From Hormiphora californensis (taxonomy: Eukaryota; Ctenophora; Tentaculata; Cydippida; Pleurobrachiidae), in assembly GCA_020137815.1 (NCBI GenBank), contig CM035355.1, forward strand, positions 2,171,231 to 2,235,230: a stretch of DNA of 64,000 nt. Reading direction: 5' to 3'. Position 1 is the stretch's first letter. Each line of letters starts with the position of its first letter. The notes beneath the pieces were generated by a model that worked only from the letters and a program-made list of their open reading frames with translations, did not search any database and had not been told where the DNA came from. Below are positions 12,437 through 24,300 of the stretch, in pieces. The position numbers and the translations under genes were made by a program.

Positions 12437-13530
12437 TCACTCCAGCTTAGTCACATTATTTTGTGATTTTCTGTGCAGGTACACTAATTGTCTGCGGAGT
12501 GTCTCCCTACATTTCGCGGGTTTGAGATCAAACCTCTCGCCACAAACCCTAACCAGATTGTCAATGTATGCTTTGTCTAGGTACTGGCTGTGGTGATCTT
12601 TATCCCGTTCCTGACGGGCCATCTTTGGGAGATACCGGGGGTCTCCCCACAGCTTCTTTGTGGCTAGCTCTTCCTCTGTAAATCTCCTTTTCAAACCCTC
12701 TCTGAAAGTAATGGGTTGTGATTTACAACAAGATTAGTAACATCTTTACAACTAAACAAGAATTAGTAACATGGGTTGAACAGGTGAGACAATGAGGTTA
12801 TGAGACTAATATCAAGCGTGGCAACACATGCACTCTATTAGTAACATGGGGGTGTAAAACATTTATATATTCGTGTACTTGAGGAATTCGTTGTAGGTAG
12901 TAGTGGCACGGAGAGCTTCTCTCATATCCCTTCTCTCAGGATCGGGGTCATCTATCCAGGTTGTATCAGGTCCAACAACAGGCATGCCAGGCTCATATTT
13001 CACATCGGGCATAACACCACCTACACCTCCAGTATGAAGACCTAGGAGAAATTATAAATTGTGATAAATCTCACCAATTAAAGAAATATTAATAATATTG
13101 AAATTATAGCGAATGATCTACAAACCACGAATATTTCGGTCCACACGTTCCAGTTTAGTGGATACCGCTGAAAACCTCTCGTTCATCTTTTTCCGTAGTT
13201 CCAATAGTGAGCCTTGTAGTTTGAGGGTGGCTGCTTCTTGCTGTCTTTGTGACTTGAGAATTCGCATCATTAGTTCTCTGTTGTCTAGCAAATTCTGGGG
13301 AAAACAAAATTAGTAATCATGGTACTATGTATGTACTATGTACTACTATAATTCTGAGCCCACCAGAGACTATCGCAGAAGCAATAACGCCGAATAATAA
13401 TCATTTGGGATAGAAAAAATCACTTGCATACCAAGTCTTCCAGCTCATGATCATTATCATTGCTATTGTTGTTGTTAGCGTGTGCACATGAATCCTCCAG
13501 CTTCACTCGCTTTGACTCTGCCTCTGACAT
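12437..13530 (-). CDS. Unrecognised 231-aa, probably nuclear, coiled-coil protein
   Basis: Four exons with closing phases: 13530-13432, 13294-13126, 13041-12879 and 12701-12437. The product has an acidic, Asn-rich N-terminus (MSEAESKRVKLEDS), then a coiled-coil segment (LLELRKKMNERFSAVSTKLE, about residues 50-80), a Gly/Pro linker, and a charged C-terminal helical domain (ELATKKLWGDPRYLPKMARQ, later RETLRRQLVYLHRK). The C-terminal domain weakly recalls BEN-type DNA-binding folds, but I cannot confirm that. Its first 13 residues resemble those of the neighbouring USP39 (MSEAKRIKLEHDE); KRxKLE could be a basic nuclear signal. It is tandem with USP39 on the same strand, 487 bp upstream. Confidence 0.7.
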
Positions 13531-15160
13531 ACTACAGAGTGAAATGTACTTACTTGGCGCTACAGCTGTACTACAATCACAGACTTGTTTATTACAACTA
13601 AACAGGAAAACATATCAAAATCATCATCACAATAACAAACACACACGGTATAAGTCCAGTATTTCAATTGTGTATAAACATTTTAAACCCAAGCCAATTT
13701 AAATAGAAAAACACTAGGCCAGCCGGCGCTACAACAGGTGGGAAAACGCTGTAGTAACAGGCAGTAGATCGGATATCTTCAGAGCAGTTCCTCACTGCAA
13801 TGTAAAACCATATGCAGAACAAGGTTGTGATTACTGTTTGTTTTATCAGTACCGACATGACTTTCTTGACATTACATCTGGGATGAAATCAAGTTAAAAT
13901 CAAAATATGTCAATTTAATCTGTGAAGAATTTAAACTATCGGGTAGAGAGAAGCAGAGGGTTAAGAGGAAAAACCTTTGTACTGAACTTAGATGACTCGG
14001 CTCGAAACCTCACGCGAATTGAGTACAGATCAGTTATAGCAAGTTTTTCTCGTACATTTTCTGTTTCCTGGGCCGAACTTAAAATAATGACATGTCCACA
14101 TCGTCCAAATTTTAAAATTTTGAGCCATCAGGAAGTCTTTTTCTTCTACATGGCAGGAACGCTGTTCCTGGAACAGACCTGTAACCTGTGTTAACCAACC
14201 GAAGAGGTCAGATCAAGCATCGATCACGAGTGAAAGTAACAGCTGTTCTGAGTTTTGATTGATCAATAGGGATACCTAAACAGTTCAGAGAAAGCCTCGA
14301 GTCTAAGGCTCGATTTTGTTCGGACGGTTTTCCCTCCAGACCCAGGGGCGGTGCGCGGCGTTCATTCACGAAAAAAATTGTGGGTCCAGCGCTGCAGAAA
14401 ATGTAACACGCGAGGTGGGTCCGGACCCAGCGCTGCCGCATAGTTTTTTCTCGCGCGCATTCGCTTTTTCAATTGAAAATCGGTTCATTTTTTCACTTTT
14501 TTTTGGTTGTTTTTGCCGATATTTTCACTTTTTAGCAAGTTTTCTCATTTTCTTCTCCTCTCTCGTCCAAAAAGTGGGTCCTGGACCCACTGGACTCAGC
14601 CTTGCTTCGCCCCTGTCCAGACCCCTGGTCACCGGGTGGCACACAAGGGGAGTACAGCACATGTCAAGCCTCTCAGTGCAGACTAAAAGGTGAATTTTAA
14701 ACAGCCTAGCGGCGACAGTGGATAAACTACAAAACTTTTCCGGAGGCGCTCAAAAGTTTTAGTTTTTTTTGAGACGCGAGATCGAAACTTTTTATTTTTT
14801 AAATTTCGGAATAAATAAGTAAGGGTGCGCGGCGCGGAACACAGTTAATTTAAAATAGTTTCGCGCGTTACAACCAGACCTTCCTGGTCTTTGAACCCCT
14901 GATGACGGCCTGACCTCTGAACCCCTGGGCCGGTTCAGGGCCTGCCTCGGTCTAAAAACAAGGATAATCAAAAACTGCACGCTTTATGAGCTGTAAAGAA
15001 TATCAACATGAACATACAAACTACACAATCAGTTAACATATTTACATTCTGAATAATATTTAATTTTCTGTAATTATTGTCTGGTATAAAAATAAAATAC
15101 TGTCAAGGTTCGTGTCCAGCACTGAAAAACTTCTCGATCCAGCTCATAGGGCACCTGTCA
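13531..15160. other. Intergenic with mobile-element debris
   Basis: No gene was found. At 14330-14650 repeated phrases of the type GTGGGTCC...GGACCCA, ending in GCTTCGCCCCTG, look like the 5' part of a degraded transposon. At 14879-14945 there are short inverted GACC(T)/AGGTC phrases. The region separates the 3' end of CEP112 from the upstream side of the 12437-13530 gene. Confidence 0.45.
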
Positions 15161-15273
15161 GGCCAATGCTCTGACAACTGTTCTCGCACACTCCTTATTT
15201 GAAAGAAATGAGAATAATATTCTCATTTCTTTCAAATAAGGAGTGTGCGAGAACAGTTGTCAGAGCATTGGCC
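15161..15273. repeat. Perfect 55-bp-arm hairpin just downstream of the CEP112 stop
   Basis: Left arm 15161-15215 and right arm 15219-15273 are exact reverse complements around a 3-nt loop. Part of the arm end (GGCCAATGCTCTGACAG) recurs once more at 15292-15308. CEP112 is on the minus strand and its stop is at 15354-15356, so the hairpin lies 81-193 nt into the probable 3' UTR. Probably a palindromic MITE. Confidence 0.95.
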
Positions 15274-15353
15274 ATATTCTGAATATGGCCAGGCCAATGC
15301 TCTGACAGTAATTCACCTACAATGTGTCAATGTAGCCTAACATAGTCCAATGT

Positions 15354-18300
15354 TTACCCTTTCACTTTCAGTGGGCTAGCACCAGTTCTCGATTTTGAGG
15401 GTGTCCTCCTCTGTTTGTTCTTATTCTCCAGTTCAGATTGAAGAATCGTTGCCTTCTGCTCTAATATGGTACTCTGGGTTTTCAGGGCAGCAATGGTCTC
15501 TTCCAGCTCCTCACGAACACCCGCTGACACGCTCCCTGAGAGAGAAATATGATAAATTTAACATTGGTACCATGACATAAGGTGGTGCTTTTTCGTGAGG
15601 GTATAGAGAACATTGTCTCATATGAGATGTCTCATATGAGATCGAGGTTGCGCGATGTACAGTCAGTGTGTGACAAAGAGAACACGAACCGCTGCTGTTC
15701 CCTGTCTGGCGCCGCGTCCCATCTGAGCGCACTGTCACGCGCTCATATCAATTTGAGAATCAAATGGGGTATGGCGCCGCCATACAGGCTGTTCCTTACT
15801 ACTCAACTAACGGTAGGTCTATGGTGATTTAACCATATGTATGAACAAGGAACAAAAAATGGGCGAGTTTTTTGTCTGCCCTTACCAATAGGTACTATAA
15901 CTATTGATTCAGTCACCAATATCATAGATTGAGTAGTTGGCATGGTAAATAACGTTTCATTATTCATCATACCGTACTATTCGTCGCACTATTTATTTGT
16001 ACCTTTAATTTTCTCTTCATAAAGAAGTCTGGTCCTGGTGAGCCGCTCCTCCATCTCAAGGGCCTGTACCTGCCCCTTCTTCTCCAGATGCTTTATCAGA
16101 CCCCGCTGTGTCTCAACCTCTTGTTCTAGTGCCTGGGACGGGGGAGTTGGAGTTATATGACTTCTTCTAGCTTCCAAGAACGAAAGTGCCCTCTCACTCA
16201 CTTTTTCTTGGTAACGCACCAATCACTTTTTTATCTGCAACCATCAACATACGTCATTGATTTAAAGTGATACTCTGTCTAGATCCCGTTCTCGTGCACG
16301 TCACTGACGTGACGTCAGAAAGAAAGGGTCGAGGGGCAGGCCAGACATGTAAGACTGGGGGTAATGTTACCTTGGTGATGTTTCTGTGACGGTGAGCCTC
16401 GTCCACCCGAGCCATTTCCACCTCCTGTTGCAGTTTCCTAACAGATGCCTCATATTGTGCTGCCTGTCGCTGGAACTCCTCCGCTTGAGAACTGTTTGCT
16501 GACCACGCTTTCTCTAGAGACTGTGGGGGAAATGGGGAATTAGGTGTAAAGGATGGTTAGAACGTAACAAGGAATTAGGGACTGAATACTGATTGTAAAA
16601 TCTAAAATCACTGACACCTATACCACAAACTGAAACATGTATTATATTCCCATTTTTCCCATAAGACATACCAGGGACGTTTGTTTGTATCTCTCACTAA
16701 AGTCCTCCTCCAGAAGTTTCATCTTGTGGGCTGTCTTGGCAATCACCTTCTCCAACTCCCCATTGTGCTGCTTTTTCAACCGTTCTATCTCTACAGAGAG
16801 AGAAAGGGAGGTTATCAGGGGGTACTTAGATTACTTGAAATTCGTTTCGAATTATATTTTACAGTGAACTCAAATCGGGGCAGGCATCGTCCCACTACAG
16901 CTGCAGTTGGCAGTCTATACTGCAACACACTGTAATCAGGTGGGACCTTGTGTGGTTCACACTGCCACTGTTATTACCCTGTTTATGTGTGTTGTTGAGT
17001 TTTTGATTTGCATTCAAACTAAGCTTCCTTTCCTTCTCCCACTGCCCATGGGCCTCCTGGAGTAGCTTCCTATGTGTCGCCCTCGTCTCACCTAACTCCT
17101 CTGCCATTGCTTCTAGTTTACCCTCTAGATCACACGTTACCTATTGAGGGAAGTTGTATTATAGAGCAGGGTGGTTTTAGTTTCATAATCTCTGTGTGAG
17201 GGTAAGGTAGATCAGTTTTTAGCTAACAAAGAGAAACGATTCAAATGGTATTACGTCAAACAAATATTTCACTACCACGGATGGCAGATCGGCAGTGACG
17301 TCACTCACCATCCGTGGTAGTGAAACATTTGTTTACCGTAACCATTTGAATCGTTTCAGTTTGTTATTTGCTCTTGGGTAACCAGTTGAGCACTATCGGT
17401 GGGCTGGAGGCGTATTCTACGTGTGTCAATTTTTTCCCTGCCCGGGTGGATCTTTTTAGCACGCACGTGCTAAAAAGATCATTCAGGGTTTAGAAATCAG
17501 CAGATCGTGGGGGTTAACTAAATGTCCGTCCGTCACGGACAACGCCTGACAACGCTCGAGTGTGCTCCTTTATCAACTCAAATAACTGTTTTGATGAAAT
17601 ATGATGTCAGGACGCTTATTTCTCAAATCTGTGCGCGGCGCTAACTGTGACAGAAACCACAAAGCCGCGCACGTTTCCTTATAGAAAATCCGTTCGGCGA
17701 AGCGTGTTACGTTTAGTTGACGCTGCTAACTTGCGATGTCGAACTTGGTGGTTGATGAAATGAGTGTTTGGGTTAGGTACTGTCGAATGCTCGTTACTAA
17801 GTTTGAGTTAGCGATGTGAGAAGTACACATCGCATGCATCTCACATTACCAAGCCTTGATATTGTGATAGTGTGATGATGGAGGGCAGGGAAACACCGCA
17901 TTATGAATACATAATGCAATAATTCTTGTTAGCTAGCAAGCATGTTTCGTACCTTCGTCATATCTTCAAGTTTAGATTGCAGGTTAGCCTTTATTCCATT
18001 TCGCTCTTTTTCGAACTCAGCCTCTAAGTCTTCCTGAAAAAGAAATGATTGAAGAACGGCAGACAGACACAAGCTAACTTGCTTCCTGGATCCAAGCCAA
18101 TGTTCATTTTCTCGTGAAGAGAGAGATCTGTAAATTGAAAATACAGCGCGCGTCATATGTCGCTCGCATGTTTTCCCCATAACAGTGCCACCGCGCGCTA
18201 CGCAAACTAAATTCCGTTGGAGTGACAAATCGGCCGAGCGGGGTGGGCTGCACGATCTGAAGTAGCAATGATATGACATGATGTATCCGAAAAGGGCACG

Positions 18301-21300
18301 GAACTAGGAAGGGAATGAAAAAAGCTTGTTAGGATATGCAATGCTTGGATATCAGGTCATATAATATCACCAATAGATTGTTCAGAAATGAACTATTCGT
18401 GTGCCATTACTTTCATTATTACTGCTATCATAATATAATATAGGAGTTAGATCCTGATTCTATGGCGCTTTCCAGTACCCTTTAAAACTCAGTTGGGGTA
18501 CTCAAGGGGACGGGCCTTTTCATAATAATGGGTGTTATTTTCTAATTTCTTTCCACAATATATAGCCTGCCGTTGGCAAGAAGATCTAAACTCCCCGGTA
18601 TCAGATCCTACCTTTTCTTTCTGATGTTGAGAGGTCAGTTTTCCAATATCTATATGATGTGACTCCAACAACCGCTCTTTCTCCTGCTGTGTCGCGACAT
18701 GCGATTCTGCCACCTGTAGAGAGGGAATGGGGATTGGGGCACACAGGAAATGAGATTTGAAAGACGAAACTGCCGACCTTCTCCGGCTCTATTTCCCATA
18801 CAGTGTGATGTAACTGGTTCCTCTTTATACCCGATCCCTCTATCGCTCTCTATCACTCTCTATCGCTCTCTTTCTCTCTCTCTCTCTCTCTTCTCTCTCT
18901 TTCTCTCTCTCTTCTCTCTCTCTTTCTCTCCCCTCTTGTTTCTCCTGAATAGTACTTGATTTCCGGACTCTTTTAACTTTTTCCTAATGAAATTTTGTCA
19001 TGGGATCAGGCCATATTTTATTATTTAGGTGACAGTGTTTCTTAGCTTTGGTTTCATTTCTTCGCAATTCATTGAATTAATAGGGCACAATAGCTGTGTA
19101 TGCAGCAGGTAATCTAAGATTACTCTTATTTCTGTATGGCTGTCAAAGATCGATTACTAGGTTAATAAACGGCCCAGATAATCAATCCGGGCTCGTATCC
19201 GGGATATTATCTGGCCTATCTGGATAAGTAACCCGCAATTTCATTGATTTCTCGAATTTTTGTCTGTAACTTTTTTATGCTTAACCCTGTCATGGACTTG
19301 AAAAGAGAGACCAAAATATGAGCATATATTATGACATTTTAGAAGACAGCTAGAGAGTGACAAATTAGGAGACTCCACAGGAATGAGAGATAAGAAAATT
19401 CAAGTGAGCGATGGGCCACCGGTCACCCCAAACCGTTCTCTAAACGCTGTCGTACCATTTGCTCACTGTTACGCCTCTCCTCCGCCTCTCTCAGTCTATA
19501 CTCCTCCTCCAGGCGTTGCCGGTCTGCAACAATTTGTTCTTGAATCTCCTTGTACATCCTGGGGGAGAATATTAGTGTCATGCTACATAGGGGATGGGGT
19601 TATGAGGGGATGGGGTTGTGAGGGGATGGGACCTGGTGGTGTAGTTGTGGAAAGGGGTGGTGTGGGGGAATTAGGGGGTGGAGTTTTGGAAGGGGGTGCC
19701 TGGGATAAGTGTGGGTGCGGATAAGACTTTCCTGCTGTTTAATATCCAAACAAGTCTAGTGATGATCTAATCCGTTGAAATATCAGATTTATATCTATAA
19801 ACCCGGATAATCCGGATAAGATTCGCTTTCTATCAGATATTAAAGTTTATTTAGTGCCTCACATCGTCATTTTGTTTCTGTGAGGGTTCCCTAGATCAAG
19901 TACTGATTACTATTGTCCGGGTAGGGCAAATAAAAGAAGGCCCCAAGATTATAGGGAGATCCATGACGCCTCAAATAACTAGAATATTTTAGGGATTCAT
20001 AGAAATTAACTAAGTTAACACTTTACATTGTGTGAGTTTTTGTAACACGAGATACTAGGCATTCATCATGAGGCCCTTGAGCATCTTTTTACCTGTGATG
20101 GTGACGTGTAATGCGTGGACTAATATTACTATTGTCTGAAACTCTAGCCCACACAAAAGCTCCGTTAATAGTGTTAGTGTAATGTTTTAGAGAGTAGTTA
20201 ACTGCTCGAGAAACAGTCGCTGTACTTCCTATCTTTTAGGTGTTTGATGTTTCACTAATAACCCGTCTTACCTGTCAGTGTTAGCTTGCATTTCTTTCTT
20301 TAGGGCACCAAATGCCTCCTCTGATTTCCTATTTTCTTGTTTTTGGGCCTCGTACAATGCAGATACCTCCTCTTCTCTCCCTCTGCAAGTTTTAATTCGA
20401 TCTTAATAACATTTTTATTTTAAAATAGTAATGGTAAAATAATACATATTACTTAGTTCGATCATCGAACTTTAGGCCAAGATAACAAGATCTTAAATTA
20501 TCGAACTTGAATGATCCTCTAACTATTTATGCAGACCGGCAGTATATAACAACCCTTCCTACCCCTAAGAGAAATATCAGCCAGCAGCTGAGTAGGAAGG
20601 GGGGAGGGTGCATTAAAAAGGGCACTGGATAAACAAGAATTTATCATACACCCCACACCCCACATACACTAAATGCAGTGCTGCTAAGGTTGTTCCTCGC
20701 AGTGACCTATATACTTCTCGCTAACTAGATCTTATTTTATTTGCTAGGAAGCACAAAATAATCATATTACTCATGATACGAATTTTGTCATTCTATACTT
20801 TTTACGAGGCTACCCTAACTACTACTATAGTGATTCTAGGACTGAATATATCTTTTCTGAGCTCGTTTTACATGTTATTCTTGATTCAAACTATTTTTAT
20901 TTGAATCTTGTCCGCCTGGAATACTAAATTACAAAATACCTAAGTTTTCCCCTCAGCTTTTCAAGCTCTTCCTCGGCTTCCTTTAGCTTTTTATCAGCCA
21001 GCTTTTCAGCAGCCCTCATTCTCTTCTCGTGCTGCCTCTCCAATCGTGACACATCCGCCTTGGCCCTGGACTCTCCCTCCTATGGGTATATCAAATTTAG
21101 GTTATCTATCATAACGTTTGGTAGCCAGAAGAGCTAGAGAGATAGCTAGAAGAGGACTGGCAAATTATACGAGGTAGAGAAAGGGGCTTGGCAGTTATAC
21201 ATGTTAGATGAAGAAAGGAAGGGGCGAAAACATAATATATGCGAAACTGTAAGAACTAAGAAAACATTGAACCAGCGACAGAACAGTATTATATAGGGGA

Positions 21301-24300
21301 CTCGCTATGACAACTAGTCGGGGTCACGCTAGGACAGTTTGTATTACGACATGTGTGTCTCTATTCCCCTACTAATACTATACTATGTATTACTACTCTG
21401 TTCTAAGTAATTCATGGTTTTATAAAATCATATTCACTCACCCATAGTTGATCTTGAATCCGTAACCGTTCTTCTTCCAGTTTCACTTTGGCTCCCTTCA
21501 CTTCGGCTTCCTTCTCCTTTGCACAGCTCTGTAGGGGAGAGGGGAAGTAGAGGGTATTTCGTGGAAATGTATTATTATACTCCACTCATGCAGAATGTTC
21601 AGTTTTCTTGTGGGACCCGGGATAATAAAAATTATGATGCGCCTTGTTTTGTATTTGGTATACGTATATAATATGTACCTTGTTTTGCATTTGTGATTTT
21701 GTTACAATTTATAAAAAACCTTTGCTTCAGCGACTTGAATCTCAAGTTGTAGTTTTTGTTTTTCCAGGCAAGCCTCGAATTCCTTTTTATTTTCCTCCAC
21801 CTCAGTGGCGTGGGCTTGTTGTGCCGTATCTGCTTCCTCTACTACTTGTTTTAACCTAGGAAGATATAGTTATAATTTTCACCGCATTTAGTTCATAACT
21901 TCTAAACCCTGCGGTAGTTGGTGGAAGTGAGACCGCTTCACACCTCTCCTTGAACTTGAGCTTACAAATAGAGGTTTATTGTACCAAAAAGAGATATTCT
22001 TTTAATGGTTCCACCTAAAAAGATGTTAAAAAATTCTTCGCCCTAACTTTTCCAAATCCCTCCTTTTCTAGACTGATGAATTTAGTTGAGATTTCACTGC
22101 TATTACTATTGATAACTGCTGGAGATAGCACGATATACCAGGACGGTCATTGGATTAGTGGAAATAGGAGACACCTCGCTACCGATGGGGGCCATGGGGA
22201 GGGTGTACGCTTCGACTTTGCCATAGTCAACCAGGATACATTACAGCTGTCCCATAACGACACTGGTTTACTGGTGGCTGTTGACCCAGAGTCTCGAGAA
22301 GTAAGCAACGTGAAGTTATAGAATACTTATGAGTGTGTGGTTACATAAAGTCATGTCGATATATATGATCAATTGTTTTATATTTCAAGTGCAGTGAAAG
22401 TTTACTAAATTTATATTTATCAGATTGTTGGTACGGTTTGTGATGATTTGTTCGGTGCCAAGAATGCTTATTTGGTCTGCCAGAGTATGCGCTATAAGTG
22501 TGCCTATTGGTGGGGTGCAGCCAGAGGTATGTATATATATATATAGGACCTATAGGTATTGGAGAGGGATTGTTCATAATGACTTTTGATAACGTAGAAA
22601 AATATATGTTTATTAGAGACATCAGAGTGATTTAGAAATCGTATCTAACCAATCATCACCAATGATACTTTATAGACAGGGAGTATCCGGAATCAGAACT
22701 AAGGAACGAACTTCCCATTGCCATAGATGACTTTGAATGCCCTACTAATGCCAATGAAACACGACACTGCACCTCTCTCTCCTCCGTCCATAACTGTTTT
22801 CACCCCGAGGACATCTTTATTGAATGTGGTAAGTTCCTCAACCCTCTTCTTTTTCTCAAGTATTTTTCAGGTCCCACAAATGGAGAATAATTAGTTTTAT
22901 CATCATTGGTATATTTCGAAGCTCATATCATTTCAAGCACCGCGATTCCTAAATTATTGTACAATTTCTAGCACCGAATTCTAAAATGTTGTACAATTTC
23001 TAGCTGTCTAGCACCGATTCCTCAATTATTGTACAATTTCTAGGATACAGCTGTGATTATTGCTGGTTGAAGATTGAAAACCTGATGATTCTCCGCTAAC
23101 ACGGCGACTCTTATCTTTTTGAAAAAAATTTCACAAAAAATTTCACAAAAAAAATTCAAAAATTTTTGGGGGAAAAAAATCCTGTCCCTAAATCGGGGTG
23201 TCCCTAAATCGGGGGTCCCTAAATCGGGGTCCGACTGTATATAGGACCTAGGTATTGGAGAGGGATTGTTCATAATGACTTTTGATAACGTAGAAAAATG
23301 TATGATTATTAGAGACATCAGAGTGATTTTGAGTTTAGAGAAATCGTATCAAACCAATCATTACCATGGTGACACCTTATAGACAGGGAGTATCCGGAAT
23401 CAGAACTAAGGAACGAACTTCCCATTGCCATCGATGACTTTGAGTGCCCTACTAATGCCAATGAAACACGACACTGCACCTCTCTCTCCTCCGTCCACAA
23501 CTGTTTTCACCCCGAGGACATCTTTATTGAATGTGGTGAGTTCCTCACCGGCCCTCTTTTTTTTCTCAAGTATTTTTCAGGTCCCACAAATGGAGAGTAA
23601 TTAGTTTTATCATCATTGGTATATTTCGAAGCTCAAGCACCGCGATTCCTAAATTATTGTACAATTTCTAGGATACAGCTGTGATTATGAGTTCGCCCTG
23701 GTTGACAGACTTGGAAACCCCTCAACTAACAAAACTGGACTTCTCCTCGCTTCCCGGGCACAAACCAGCACGGTAAAAATCACCTGACATTTTAATTATT
23801 TTGCAATTACAGTCGGACCCCGATTTACCGGGCCCCGATTTACCGGAACCCCGATTTACCGGGAGGATAATCTTCCCCCGAAATAGGAAATTAACAGTAT
23901 TCGACCCCGATATACCGGGCACCCCGATTTACCGGGCAAAACCCTTTCCCCCGAGCATCCCGTTAAATCGGGGTTCGACTGTATTATTATAACTCGACTC
24001 TATCTCTTCTTCGTTGAAGGCTGAGGCTGTTTCAGCCCTGAAGAAGCCCTGAGACAGAGGGATATGTAACACATTAGGGATATATAACACATTACACGAG
24101 CCTCTCTACTCTCTTACTACAACCACTTACACCATGTCATGTTTCCCGACTACCCAGAGAGGAACGGTGTGTGATGACCAGTTCCAGGGCCTATCAGCCA
24201 AGATAATATGCAAGGACATGGGATATGATTGTGCCTCCGGGTGGTCAAGTGGGACCTCCCCATCAGCCTTCCAGGTTGGTTACGAAGTCACCCCTGTTAC

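Noticed and set aside
12437-12701. BEN domain assignment for the C-terminal exon
   Set aside because: General helical, basic appearance only; the characteristic residues were not convincingly matched.
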